From NCBI GenBank assembly GCA_907164885.2, contig OU015498.1, forward strand, positions 124,685,727 to 124,749,726: 64,000 bases of DNA, read 5' to 3'. Each line of letters starts with the position of its first letter. Within the stretch, counting starts at the first letter, position 1. This stretch comes from Dolomedes plantarius (taxonomy: Eukaryota > Arthropoda > Arachnida > Araneae > Dolomedidae). Of the stretch, positions 22,729-34,665 are shown in pieces. The position numbers and the translations under genes are program-made. The notes under the pieces were generated by a model. It ran no database searches. It had not been told where the DNA came from and was given only the letters and a program-made list of their open reading frames with translations.

Positions 22729-23984
22729 CAGATGGTGGACAAAATAATACGAACACCTGTGAAATAATGGAAAATCTTTATTAATAGGGGGTTGGACCAC
22801 CCTTTGACTGAAGTACAGATTTAATGCGACGTGGGATAGATGCATAAAGGTCATGGACAATATTTAAAGGAATATTAAGCCATTCCTCCTGCAGAGCGGT
22901 CTCTAATTCCGAAAGTCCGGATGGAGGTGGAAATCGGGAACGAAGTTTGGACTCCAAATATTGCCATAATATTCAAGTCCGGAGACTGAGGGGGCCAGGC
23001 GAGATGTTCAACTGCATCGTCATGGTCTTCGAACCATTCTTGAACACACCTAGCAGTGTGGATAGGGGCGTTGTCGTCTTGAAAAAGCGTTCGCTCTCCA
23101 GGGAATACAGTCTGGACAAAAGGATGGACATGATCCCCTAGAGCGCTTAGATAGTGATTGGATTTGATCCTCCCATGCAGAATAACAAGTGGCCCAAGAC
23201 CGCGCCAAGATATCGCACCCCATACCATAATGGAGCCACCCCCATGCTTCACAGTCGGCAAGAGGCATTCAGGATGAAACGCTTCTTTGGGCGTTCTCCA
23301 GACATAAACGCGTCCGGTTGTCTGAAATAGGGTGAATGACGATTCATCTGACCATATTACCTGTTGCCACTGCTGTGGGGACCAGTCTTTGTGATCTCTG
23401 CACCATTGGCGTCGCTTGAAAGCATTAGTTGCTGTCACCAAGGGTTTACGAATTGCCACTCTGCCATGAATGTTCGCAGCATGAAGTTCCCTTTTGACAG
23501 TTTTTGTTGAAACGGGGTCCTGGAGATGACTGTTCATTTCGGATGTTTTCTCGGATAACGATTGCTTGTGCTTTCGGGCTACTATGCGCTTCAAGACCCG
23601 TCTATCCCTATCAGCAAGCTTGGACTTTCGGCCACTGTTGTGCTTTGAAGACGTCGTCTTACCCTCTTTCGTGTACACTGTCATAACGGCTGATACCGTA
23701 CTCCTTGCAAATCCCAAAAGGTTTGCTGTTTCCGTAACCGATGCTCCACTTAAACGCGCTCCAACTATCATTCCTCTTTGGAACTCTGACAGGTCTGACA
23801 TTTCAACTTATCACAGACAGTTCGATAGAAGCATGCAACGTAGGTGACTGCTGTTGAGAGACTGATACCTTCCTCTTCAGGCTCACTAGGTGGCAGACTT
23901 CTGTTGCAGGTGGCGCGGCTGTACTGCAGGTGTGAAATACGTCATACTTTTTCACAGGTGTTCGTATTATTTTGTACTCCATCT

Positions 23985-23985
<1 letters not shown>
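22729..23985 (-). mobile_element. Tc1-type transposon, nearly complete
   Basis: The 1257-base element has inverted ends (cagatggtggacaaaataat and its complement with small changes). It is flanked by TA at 22727-22728 and 23986-23987. It encodes one transposase on the minus strand. It sits in a TA microsatellite, ten bases from the Tigger-like element at 22125. Confidence 0.9.
22875..23801 (-). pseudogene. Tc1-family transposase, frameshifted at the third catalytic residue
   Basis: Translation starts MSDLSEFQRGMIVGARLSGA. It has the bipartite paired-like helix-turn-helix (residues ~1-110, with a GRKSKL hook) and then the DDE core: WSDESSFTLF (first D), FQDDNAPIH (second D) and WPPQSPDLNI. The third catalytic Glu should follow LNI with 36 residues after the second Asp, the spacing reported for the DD36E (Incomer) group of Tc1/mariner. 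Instead a small deletion (about 2 bases) shifts the frame there. The true C-terminal tail (YLESKLRSRFPPPSG) continues in the next frame to about 22780. About 280 upstream residues are uninterrupted, so this copy is young but catalytically dead. Confidence 0.88.

Positions 23986-23986
<1 letters not shown>

Positions 23987-24039
<53 letters not shown>
23987..24039. repeat. (TG/TA)n microsatellite
   Basis: A few TG then about 22 TA dinucleotides, immediately beyond the Tc1 end. Confidence 0.93.
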
Positions 24040-24041
<2 letters not shown>

Positions 24042-25494
24042 AAAGAATTACAATTTCTTTAACTTTAAAATGTCTTTTGGAACTTTAATTAGTGAAGATG
24101 CTAATGAAAACTTTCCGCATCTTAAACCGATAATGGATGGCTTTTTTTTCCCAAAAAAAAATTACTATAATTTTCCTAAAAAGATTAAACTTCAAATACG
24201 TAATGTAAGTAATCTCGCTGATTCATTTCAGTACATCTGTCTACACTCCATGCGAACGTTTCTCTACAGCCTTATATATGCTTATGTGGCAGTCAGAAAC
24301 CCTAAAACTGACCTTTAACTGTCTTGACCGTTCAATCGCTAACAGTGAATTGAACGATCATTTTTTTTCTTTCCCCTCTCGTGCGACATTCAAGGGATCG
24401 TTAGGAACATCTGTGACTCGACTGCAAATAGATGCTGAAACCTAAAGACCAAAGCAGTTAAAAACATATCACAAAGAAAGACAGATTAACCGTTCCGGAA
24501 TCTGACTCAGCAAATAGCTCTATTCAAGCCGATTAAAAAGCCTTTTGCCTCTAAACTGATTCAAACTTCATTTAAGGGACCAAAAAAACAATATAAATCG
24601 ATAGTGAATTTGGACGAATATATTCATCTGAACAACAGAAAATACGTCAAAGTAAATATGGTCGATCATAAATCAAGTAAACTTGGCGCATGCATTCAAT
24701 GATGCTTAGAAAGCTCTTTTAAACCCCGGTAGCAGGATTTTTTTCATTTCTTTATTATACGTTAAAGAGAAATTTTCGTTCTCTATAAAAAGAAAAAGTT
24801 TTTGAAAAATGGCTATCGAAAATGTGCTTTTCAAGTCACTTTAAAATAAGACTATTATATCAAAAAAGGAATTTCTTTATATTTACGAAAAGAAAAAAAT
24901 ATTGATGCAAACCTAATTTTAGACCAGAAAATCAGAACAACCGCACGCAAACCTATTCGAATATTAATACTCATTTTAAATATTAATTTAAAATACTGAA
25001 AGACAGGTCTACAGCTGTTTTTAATCACATCAATAACTTGGATATAAGATTACTGGACTCAAAGATTGTTAAAGATTCCTAAAGCAACCTATTCGGCCGG
25101 TTTAACAGGTTTTAATAAAGTGTGACTTCTATTATAAAAATATAATACTAATTACTTTTCAGTAAAGCAAATATGTAAGTACTTCGGAGACTATGTCAAT
25201 CAGTATCAACGTTCGGCTATCCATCGGCACTATGGCTCGCATACATTAATTGGCAACGTTATATAAAAACTTTTAAGGTATGTATATAACCATTTGTATT
25301 CGATAATACGCCACGCTACATACGCGCTAACTCTACAATGCATGTCTTTTTATTGAAGAATGTGTTTTTTATCATAAAAACACTAGAAAATGGGACGATT
25401 TAAAGGAATGATAGACATTAAAGACCCGTCGCTTAATTTACTGCATAGTATTAAGTAGTTCGCACAGGGCTCATTAAAAAGTACTTGTATTTAT
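24040..25494. other. No gene seen
   Basis: One 82-codon frame (24070-24318) shows no signature. The remainder is AT-rich non-coding sequence. Confidence 0.45.
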
Positions 25495-25880
25495 AGGTGC
25501 ACCCAAAATGAGCATTTTTCATGCCTTTCGTTGTTGTTGTTGTTGTTTCTAATGCCCCCAGGCCGGAAGTATTCCAGACCAGGTCCATACAGGCTAGCGG
25601 GCTGAGGGGCGCGGCTCCGGTTTATAATGGCATCACAAGGGTCAAAGTCGGATTTAACCAAGTGCCACCTCAATTTTGATCAAGCACCCCCAGGGGTGAC
25701 ATCTGGGGAGATCGTACCCTCTTCCACCCTCTCTGACCTCATAGAGGGACTACGGATTTAACGTGCATATATTCCGACCCAGACACGGTATTTAATGGAG
25801 CTTGTCAGGATTCGATCCGAGCACCCTCAGTACCGAAAGCCGACGCATTAACACTTGGCTACCTTTAGCCGCGCCTTTCA
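25495..25880 (-). mobile_element. tRNA-derived SINE, family 3, with (AAC)n tail
   Basis: On the minus strand it begins ggcgcggctaaaggtagcca, has A-box-like tagccaagtgttaatg and B-box-like ggatcgaatcc, then a long body. It ends in (AAC)n (seen as gttgttgttgttgtt at about 25530). The word gcctttc occurs at both borders and may be a short target duplication. The 3' portion (cgactttgacccttgtgatg to ccggagccgc) is related to the 3' portion of SINE family 1, although the heads differ. Confidence 0.82.
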
Positions 25881-26546
25881 TTATACTAGCTACGATGAAA
25901 AATTTACTAGTGTAGGGTTAAATAGTTCCATAGCTCCTTCAATAGCAGCTTTTTTTTTACTTAACATCAGTCATGTTCAAACATTATGGAACCTGGAAAA
26001 AGTTCTGTTATATTTCAGGGCCAATTCAATACAGATCTTTACGCACACCTAATAACAAAACAGACAACAAAGAAGAAAGGCATACGCCTCTTTAAATTTT
26101 AATATTTATTTGAAGCACGATTAAAACTGATATTACACGCGATATGCAAGGTATAAAAGGAAAAACTCACCACATAAAATGACTATAATTATAATTACGA
26201 GCAAATTAATTCCACCTTCAGATTTTTTTTTCCTTAGTATTCATCATTTGTTATACTCAGCCAAGTGTCAAGAAATCTAGTCATGGCTGTTCATGAATAC
26301 ACTTGAGTTACGCTTTTTAAGCATTTAAAGAGGAGATATTAATCTAGATAAGCGGACGCTAAAAAGTCCGATGTCTTTGTTATTAACAAACGGGAAACAG
26401 GCCTTCATAACCTTAATGTAAAAAGGTTACTTTCTTCAGACTATTACTCTGATCTAACAAGAGAGAAAGGACTTCATTAAACACATTGCATTTTGTTCCT
26501 TAAACTATCGAGGTAAATGAACATCCTCTAGTAAAAAAGACGTTTT
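25881..26546. other. No gene seen
   Basis: Unassigned AT-rich sequence before the inverted duplication. Confidence 0.45.
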
Positions 26547-26790
26547 GCTGAAAAAATATATAAACAACGACAATTGTTTATATATTTTTTCAGTAGACTT
26601 AGAAATCTATTGGAATACTACTGGAAGATTTAGAAGTCACCCAAAATTAAAAAAAAGAACATAGTATTTTATGGATAATTTCAAATTATGCATTGGAGTA
26701 TAATTTGTGTTAGAAATGCTATTCATGGCAAGAGAGAAAAAATTACTCCGGGCTATTATTGTACGAGTGTTACAAACCGGATTATTAAGA
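26547..26790 (+). repeat. Left arm of a 244-bp inverted duplication
   Basis: The outer part is a self-complementary hairpin (aaatatataaacaa ... ttgtttatatattt). A 43-base core follows at 26596-26638, then about 150 bases ending near ttgtacgagtgttacaaacc. All but the core match the reverse complement of 29708-29951. Confidence 0.85.
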
Positions 26791-27048
26791 CATACAGATA
26801 TTTTAAACAACCTGAAGAAAAATATACGTTACAATATTTTTTCCCGCAATTCCATAATTATAAAAAAAAAGGTACAAATAATTGAATGTTGCTACTTAAG
26901 CTTTAATAACAGTTAAATGCTACTTTTTCACTAATATCTTTTAATTTTTTTAAATACGAAAATTCTGCACAATAGCCATGAAAATTGACTCTGCACTCTG
27001 AGTTCGAAATAATTCTTACTGAGCGTGATACGGATTATTTAATGTATC

Positions 27049-27051
<3 letters not shown>

Positions 27052-27098
<47 letters not shown>

Positions 27099-27113
27099 GT
27101 ATATATATATATA
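27052..27113. repeat. (TA)n microsatellite
   Basis: TA dinucleotides broken once by tatgta. It borders the mariner element. Confidence 0.95.
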
Positions 27114-27918
27114 CGAGGGTCATTCTAAAAGTAAAGAACGTTTGTTTCTCTAGTCATTTTTATTCAAGATAATGAAAGAAAACTAATTTTACAACACATT
27201 TTGATATCTTACCTACTTTTCTACGTAGTCGCCGTTCAAATTGAACCATTTGTCAAAGCGCTGTACCAGCTTTCCTATGCCTTCTGCATACTCACTTGCC
27301 GCCGAGTTTTTGAACCAGTCACTAACTTCCTTTTTCAGTTCATCATCATTTCCATAGTGGTTTCCGCCCAAAAAATCCTTCAATTTAGTAAAAAAGAAAG
27401 TAATCACTGGGGGCCATGCCCGGGCTATAAGGCGGATGTTCAAAAACTTCCCAGTTAAAATGCTGAAGCAATTCCTTCGTCAACGCAGCAGCATGCGAAC
27501 GAGCGTTATCCTGAAGAAGCACAATGCCGCTGGACAACAATCCACGCCGTTTGTTTTGAATGGCACGGTGTAGTCGGTGAAGGGTCTGCCATTTAAACAA
27601 TGCACCATTTTCGAACTGGAGCTTTACTCATAATATTTCCATAAACTTCAGTTATCTGTCTGTAAATTTCAATAGAGCGAACGTGTTTTTGCCTTCAGGA
27701 AGCGATTACACTACGAACCTCACACTTGGCGGGATCCTTAATTTTGTCACACATTTTAAAATCGCAAAAATAAACAGTAAATGACCGCAGCTGCTCGCTG
27801 TTAGCGACAAACTGGCGGGAATGATTTGGTAAGTAAATTTCATGGCAGCGGGGGGGGGGGGGGGATAATTACGCAGCTCGTCAGATCAAAACGTTCTTTA
27901 CTTTTAGAATGGCCCTCG
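27114..27918 (-). mobile_element. Mariner (DD34D) element, N-terminal half deleted
   Basis: The ends cgagggtcattctaaaagta and their complement (one change) are flanked by TA at 27112-27113 and 27919-27920. The 805-base element is shorter than the usual 1.3 kb and retains only C-terminal coding sequence. A 15-base G run sits near its 5' side (27850-27864). Confidence 0.88.
27213..27600 (-). pseudogene. Mariner transposase C-terminal half
   Basis: Two overlapping frames give the protein. The first contains VLLQDNARSHAA (second catalytic Asp) and HPPYSPGMAPSDYFLF (third Asp), with 34 residues between, which is the mariner DD34D spacing. The second, in another frame, continues with the C-terminal part (KLKDFLGGNHYGNDDEL, LVQRFDKWFNLNGDYVEK). 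A frameshift near 27400 separates them, and the first catalytic Asp and the DNA-binding domain are deleted. Confidence 0.85.
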
Positions 27919-27920
27919 TA

Positions 27921-28110
<190 letters not shown>

Positions 28111-29707
28111 CCAAAAGTCTGTCTTTTCTGGAAGAAAAATTTATTAAATCGTTAAATCATTACATGTTGTTCATTCCAAACATTTAGTCCATTTTTTTAT
28201 GGTACACAGGGCCATGAACTACGCTCTCCAGTTTCCTGTGCGACTCCAGCATTATTGGAGTTAAAAAGTCCAACGCATAAAAAGTATAATGTAACATCGA
28301 GGAAAGAGTCATTCGTGTAAGTAATAATAACATAACGAAGTTAGTGCCTTTTATAATTAATTGTTTAGAAGAAGTTAAGAAATTTATTAGAAAATTAATT
28401 AATGCGGAATATAAAAGTATGAAGAATAAAAGTTAAATAGAAGTAATGAAAATGGAAATTTATCCTGTTGGGGAATAAAAGCAGTATTTATTTCACAGAA
28501 ATTAGATGATGGTGATCAAATTCAACTCAGTTTTTCTATTTTAATCTAATGCAGTTTTTTTTCACGTCAATCGTCGTATAAACTTAAAGACAAGACACAC
28601 AAAACAAAATATATCGGCTATTTCCAAAAAGAGAAAGACACAGAGCTGGGTGGTTAAAATATGGAAATCCCAACAGCTAATTAGAATGCCTAAACACTGA
28701 TATCTAAATTTAATTAGAATGTACCGGTGCACTGCCAAAAGGAGTTCCCTGAAAACATAAAAATTTACATTTTCTTTTTAAAAAAGTATTTCTGCTTCAG
28801 CTTTTAAGATTTCGATAGGCCAACAAATGACTTATGATAAAACTGTTTTACTCTATAAGTGTTAATTTACTTACAGAATGTGAAATAAGTAGATCTAAAC
28901 TAATAGGAAGACATTACATCAAGCAGCAAAATTATCTTGGAAGACAGATTGGAATATATTTTAATGACTGCTTCGATAACATTTTTTATCCTTTTTACGA
29001 GGGGAAAAATTGTTATTACGAAAAGGAACGTCCGGTATTTGTAACAATAGCGCTATAAAATTTAGTATCAATCACATAGAACTATATTGCATATATATAT
29101 ATAGAGATAGATATAGATATATATATATCCTACACATACGTTAATAAAAAAGCATATTTCTTGGAACGAGTCAATAAAACGCAAACGATAAACAATTGAT
29201 CGTTCTCTCTGAAGAATAGAATTAAATTAATAGCATTTTTATCACAAATAACAGCTAATAAATTTTATATCAATCATAAAAACAACTACGCGGAACTGAT
29301 TTACGAACTCCGGTATTTCCATGCTACATCTGAAGTTCAATTAGAACCGAAAAAGGGATTCAGTTTACACGGGAGATTTTTTTTTTATAAACTGGAATTT
29401 TACATTCGACGGCATAAAATAGCACATAATCAGAACATTTGATTTGAAAATGACAAGTCTCAAAATAAGACAATTAAAAGAATCAAATTTTGTAACTCCA
29501 GATCAAAGTATAAGGAAGGATCTTCATTATTATCTCCGCCAGTACGACGTCAACCTAATTAATCCCTGGAAATCCCATGTCGACACTCCGTCAGTATACA
29601 ATATGCCTGGATCAAACTCCATTGTCGACAATAAAATAATGGATCAAATTATGGTTAAAGCAAAATTTATCGGAGGGGGAAAAATTGAACAACTTGCATC
29701 AAGATTA
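28111..29707. other. Interior of the inverted duplication; no recognised gene
   Basis: A TA/GATA tract lies at about 29090-29130. A 96-codon frame at 29444-29734 (MTSLKIRQLKESNFVTPDQS) runs into the right arm and a 75-codon frame lies at 28834-29058. Neither shows a signature I recognise. Confidence 0.4.
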
Positions 29708-29951
29708 ATTCGGTTTGTAACACTCGTACAATAATAGCCCGGAGTAATTTTTTCTCTCTTACTATGAATAGCATTTTTAACACAAATTAATATTATACAT
29801 TACTCCAATGCATAATTTGAAATTATCCATAAAATACTATGTTCTTTTTTTAATTCTGGATGACTTAGAAATCTATTCGAATACTGCTGGAAGACTTAGA
29901 AGTCTACTTAAAAAATATATAAACAATTGGCGTTGTTTATATATTTACAGC
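29708..29951 (-). repeat. Right arm of a 244-bp inverted duplication
   Basis: It is the reverse complement of 26547-26790 with a few substitutions and a small indel. The 43-base core at 29862-29904 is the exception: it stays in the same direction as the left core. No clear target-site duplication was found outside either arm. Confidence 0.85.
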
Positions 29952-30880
29952 TAGTTAGATGTTCCCGCGGAAAGTACTTGACTGGTGTATTCTCAATTGA
30001 ACAACGATCAAAGAGCAGATTATCAATAGCATTAAATACCTTTATAATCGCTTTAAATATCGTAGTTACATATCACCGACGTCAAGGTAAACTCCCACAG
30101 AACTCCCAACACGTACGAGCCTCGCGCCGACATCAAATTCCACGAAATTGTTTCTCTGGCAGATTCAATTTCATGCGGGATTTCACAACTTCGCACGGAA
30201 CTCGCTCCGCATTTAATCGTTTTAATGGCATCTTTACCAAAACAAAGCTACGGTCTCCTCCAAGATTTGTACAACCCGCATGAGATACGCGGTTTTCGTG
30301 TATGTGCATTGACGATAACCATGTGCTAACAAGGTCTTTTTTGAATGAATATTCAGTCTTTAAATCACACACATCAGCATGAAAACACTATTCAAGAAGA
30401 TAATTTATACAAAACTACAGGCAAAACCTTTGCTAGAAAATTAAAAATAAATAAATAAATAATAAAGCGAACAGCTCTCTGGGCACTCAGAATCACACGT
30501 TAAAATTCAGAGCGACAGGGAAAAAAGAGACTTTGCGTCAAGTGACTTGACAACCGACAAATTAGTAGTGGTAAAGGAGATGTGCCAGTGGTACTAGTTA
30601 TAAAACAAAATTTCAGATAGTTCGCTTAAAATAACGCATCATATATAAACAACAGCTAAACTACTTACAAAAGTAACTGTATAAAAAGAAAAAATACCAT
30701 AAGGCTTTTTCAGGTAATTCAGGATAATTGTATCTGATAGCCAAAAATCACAGAAACTGTTTCGCTTCAGAGGAATTCTTGAGTAGCGTGAGCAACAGAG
30801 AGAGAGAGAAACTGTCTTTTGACGAATATTTTCTCGCAGCTCTGTTGCTGTTGCCGTTGCTTATGTCACTTGACCGACAG
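29952..30880. other. No gene seen
   Basis: Opposed 118- and 79-codon frames at 29927-30372 look like chance. Short AAAT and GA repeats lie near 30450 and 30797. Confidence 0.45.
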
Positions 30881-30884
30881 AAAC

Positions 30885-31203
30885 ATCAGATCAAGTCCTG
30901 AAGGCTATGGGAGATGAAGGTGCGGCTCCTGTTTTGAATTAGCACCAGAAGGGTCGGAGTCCGACTTGGCTAAATGACCGGTCCCGTAATTTTGAACCGA
31001 GTCAAGGGATGAGACCGGAACGCTTGATCCCGCACCTCCAGAGGTAAATTTGAGGACTTGGAGGACGCAGCCACGCCCACGCCCTATTTTACGTGCCCCG
31101 GCTACCATTAGTGAACACGGCGGTAGATTTGCAGCGACGAGCATCGAACCAGGGACGTTCAGATCACTGGCTCGCTGCTCTTGCCAACTGGGCTACCGGG
31201 CCC
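30885..31203 (-). mobile_element. tRNA-derived SINE, family 1, best-preserved copy
   Basis: On the minus strand it opens with gggcccggtagcccagttgg. It has an A box TAGCCCAGTTGG and a B box GGTTCGATGC, the classic split polymerase III promoter. It then carries the full body shared with the copies at 13064 and 16000, and ends near the conserved words ggtgctaattcaaaacagga and gccgcacc. Confidence 0.85.
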
Positions 31204-31247
31204 ACTTCCCGTAGCTGTAAAAACCCAAACTGTAGTTTTTCAAACAT

Positions 31248-31837
31248 CCCTTCTGCGGGCGCGCCAATTTTTGGAACACCAGCAGGCGCGCGTGGCACAA
31301 AGTGCAATGTCTCTTTCAACCTTGATTATTCCTTTTGTAATAAACTTTTTTTTTTTCAAATTGAAAATAAAAATTCTGCGTTTTATGACAAGATATAAAA
31401 TGTTGATATATTGAGATATATTTATAATTAAAGGCCAAAGAATGCAGATACAATCGCCTTATTTCAAAACTGTCCGGTTTATTGGATCTCAGGACAACTT
31501 GCGAATAGATTCCTATTATGCCCAAAAACCTAAAAAACAATGAGACTTTCCATCTTCGTGATATGCGGGATGCCGTGTAATAGCTGCATATTGGATCGAC
31601 TACATCAACTCCTGCTTTTGTCGTATTGTAATTCAGCATAATCGCTGATTTACCACGGTTAAATGACGACTAACAATGAATGGATAGGAATACAAGGGCC
31701 AGAAAATCAGACCTGCCTTAGAAAGGATGTAGCTACAAATAGAAACTGCTTAGAACATTCAAATCTTACATGTAAAAACAAACCATTCACAATTACGAAA
31801 ATGTTGCACTTTGTACAAGGGCGCGCCCGCTGAAGGG
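31248..31837 (-). mobile_element. piggyBac-like mini-element
   Basis: The ends read CCCTTC(T/A)GCGGGCGCGCC in inverted orientation, and caaagtgcaa follows each. The right end is followed by TTAA (31838-31841), the piggyBac target. The left TTAA is lost and the left end carries about 30 extra bases. About 590 bases remain of an element that is normally 2.5 kb or more. Confidence 0.8.
31316..31639 (-). pseudogene. piggyBac-type transposase C-terminal fragment
   Basis: The frame begins MLNYNTTKAGVDVVDPICSY, the block holding the last catalytic Asp of the DDE_Tnp_1_7 domain (TKxGVDxxDxxxxxY). It continues with SRRWKVSLFFRFLGIIGIY and a basic C-terminus. The preceding nuclease core and N-terminus are missing, and no Cys-rich C-terminal finger is seen. 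It lies within the mini-element whose ends could still be mobilised by an intact relative. Confidence 0.82.
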
Positions 31838-31841
31838 TTAA

Positions 31842-33290
31842 GGAAGATCTCATCTCGTATTATATGCCCCACTCCTTAAGGTTCCACAAACTCCAGTTTC
31901 AGAACCACTGTTGCAAATGTTTATAAAAGGTACGATTAAACAGGGTCATTTACATCTATCAGGCTGCATAAAATCTGCCCCCCCCCCCCAAGTCAAGAGG
32001 CGTCTACAGCATTGTACAACATTAATAATTACCTAATATACAAATAATTTTAAATAATTAATTCTTGAAACAATAAATTTTTCTGTTTTCTCACTTTCAT
32101 CACTTACTTACAGATTTTGATTTATTTTCCTAGATTCTTTCCCCACTAAAAGCTATTATTATATACCTGTTGAACACAGGCGGCAAATGTGATTATATAG
32201 AAATAAATGAGGAAGAAAAAGCAAAGGGGAGGGCCAATGTATGAGCCATGAAAATCGATTTTTTAAAACCGAAAAATAAACGATACACAGTAAGCTAGAA
32301 TAAACTACTTTTATGAGAAGACATTTACTCTATCAAATATATAGCAATAATTTCGAAAGAAACATAAAAGTAGTTGATTTATAGCGGCATCGTACCATTA
32401 AGATGAAAAGAACGAGGGGATTTAAAATGGAGTAATGATACGTGTTTAATGGTTTTCTAGTACATTCCCACACGCAAAACGAAGAGTAACAGTCATATTC
32501 AAATAAATAAAAACAAAAGGCTCAATTTAAAAAAATATTACCCTATAAAATCATCTCAGGAAGTTTTAAATTTTTTTTCTCAAGTTTTAAGTTTTATAAG
32601 CCGCAATATCCTGAAAAATGAAGGTATGACAAATATATTTTAAAGTCAGCAGATAATGGACCATTTTTTTTCTTTAATTTCTCAAGACTCACGATTAAAG
32701 AGCTCAAAAGGATATCAGTAAACTTAAAGTATTTACAAAAAAACTGTACTTTGGAGATGATGGATGTGAAATGATGAGTTGGGTTTTATTAAGTTTACTA
32801 TGTTATTATAAAAATAACTAGAATTTATATGTAAGGAGTGTTTAATTCCATTCAAGAAAGCGTCAATTGAAATAAAATATAACAATTTTTTTTCAGCAGT
32901 ATATGCTATGCAAGTATATTACATATGCTATGCAAGTAAGTAGATAGCAACCAGGAAGAAAAAAAATCTATCAGATATTTAATGAGTTTAATGGGCAATC
33001 CTTATGAGCATTTCGCATGACCCAAAAATCAAATCCATTCTTTCATAATCCAGATAATGAATGCTAATGAATTTCACTTTTATTTGATAAAAGAGAATGT
33101 ATAACACGTACGAAACAGTAAATTCATAAGTTTATACATATATTTGTAAACAGTTCTAAACTAAAATTGCATTAAGAAGTGTTTAATACACTGACTGTAT
33201 TTTCAGTTTCATAAATATACCAAAGAATCAGAAAATTCTGTGTAAAGAGATCTAGATGTAATATTCATCTGGATATTGACAATATATATA
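31842..33290. other. No gene seen; 12-base C run
   Basis: AT-rich non-coding sequence with a C run at 31978-31989. Confidence 0.5.
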
Positions 33291-33561
33291 TACAGTGGAC
33301 GCTTGTTAATTCGAACTCAATGGTTCTCAGAAAAAAGTTCGAATTATCCGAAGTTCGAATTATCCGATGTTAAGAGAAAATATATAACTTTAAATGTGTA
33401 TCACTGAAGAAGAAATATCTCCTAGTATGTATAACCCCAGAAAATATATTATACTACTTTATCTAAAATTAAACATATTAAAAAGCAATACAGATTTACC
33501 TTAATCATAAAATGAAGCAGAAGATATGCAGTAGAAAGTAAACTTTAATTAAAAATATGAA

Positions 33562-34247
33562 TTACACTTTGGAGAAAAACTGTAAAATGGATGTTTGGTT
33601 CTGTTTATGATGCCTACATTGTTCAGCCAGCTTCTCGATTTGAAGTAAACATTTCAACTCATTTTCAGAGGAAGGTTCCATCTGAATAAATGCTTTCAGA
33701 GTTTTAATAGAGTCCATTATAGCTTTGTTCATTCTGGCCGCATTAAAAATATCTTTCGGCAGGTAAGTAGAGAAAAGCCCTGGCAGTTTCCTACCGAAAT
33801 TAGTGCATACGTCTTCGTTTACATCAGAGCTTTGGCCACATACAGTTTGATAAGAAACATTGTGCCTTGACTTAAATCTAGAAAGCCATCCATCACTGCA
33901 TTTAAAATCTTCAATACCCATTCGACTTGCCAATTCATCAGCCTTCGTCAGCACTAGGGGTCCATTTATCGGAAAATTTCGAGATCTAACACCCTGGAAC
34001 CATAGCAGTAGAGCTTTTTCTAGATCTTCTTGGGACGCATTTCTCATGCGTTTCCTTCCTCCAGCAAATTTCAATTTTTCCCATGAATCTAAAATTGACT
34101 CCTTGTTTTTCAAATTAGTTTACAAGGCAATTTTTTAATTCCATAGTCAGCTGCTAACTTTGTTTTACATTCGCCATTCTCTACTTTCTTTAAAATTTCT
34201 ACCTTTGTCTCCAAAGTTAGGGTTTTGTACTTTCCCCGTGTAGACAT
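33562..34247 (-). pseudogene. Tigger-like DNA-binding protein, frameshifted copy 2
   Basis: The start codon at 34247 opens MSTRGKYKTLTLETKVEIL, as in copy 1. A two-base loss in an A run (about 34125-34135) breaks the frame after AADYGIKK. The rest is open from 34113: Tc5-type helix-turn-helix (FKCSDGWLSRFKSR), the junction LPKDIFNAARMNKAIMDS where the DDE domain is missing, and an unaltered C-terminus ending QTSILQFFSKV. This tail shows what copy 1 had before its hairpin insertion. Confidence 0.82.
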
Positions 34248-34493
34248 CCTGAATTTTTACACGTTCACACCAAACAATGAGGAAGAAAAACTAGATCACA
34301 TTAACTTGTCTGCACTGTAGGTATAACTGACGCAGCTCCCTGGAATCTGTAGTAAAGACTGGTTTTTCTGAAATTCTAAGAAAATCGATGCAAATAAAGG
34401 AAAATCGCTTTGTCCGTTAAGCACTGATAAGGACAATAGCCACTAACGTTTAGCGGAAATGCAATAGTCTAGGAATACAGGCATGTGCCTCTT

Positions 34494-34665
34494 CAGTAGC
34501 GCACCCAGGATTTTTTCTTGGTGGGGGGGGGGGGGGCGAGATGAATGGATAAAAAATATTTATAATGCATGGGGGGGCCGAGATGAAAAAATAAAAATAT
34601 TTATAATGCAAAATCAATATTTCTACTTCTTTGGGGGGGGCCAGGGCCCCCTGGGTGCTCCACTG
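34494..34665. mobile_element. hAT-type MITE nested in Tigger copy 2
   Basis: The ends CAGTAGCGCACCCAGG and the complement of CAGTGGAGCACCCAGG bound 172 bases. The exact 8-base duplication TGCCTCTT flanks it (34486-34493 and 34666-34673). Tigger copy 1 has the unfilled site near 10885. A 14-base G run lies at 34523-34536. Confidence 0.92.

Noticed and set aside
28113..28140. Terminal repeat of another mariner (actgcccaaaagtctgtc)
   Set aside because: No matching inverted end and no coding sequence found.
29927..30372. Opposed 118- and 79-codon frames
   Set aside because: Overlapping frames on both strands with no family signature; one begins inside the right inverted arm.
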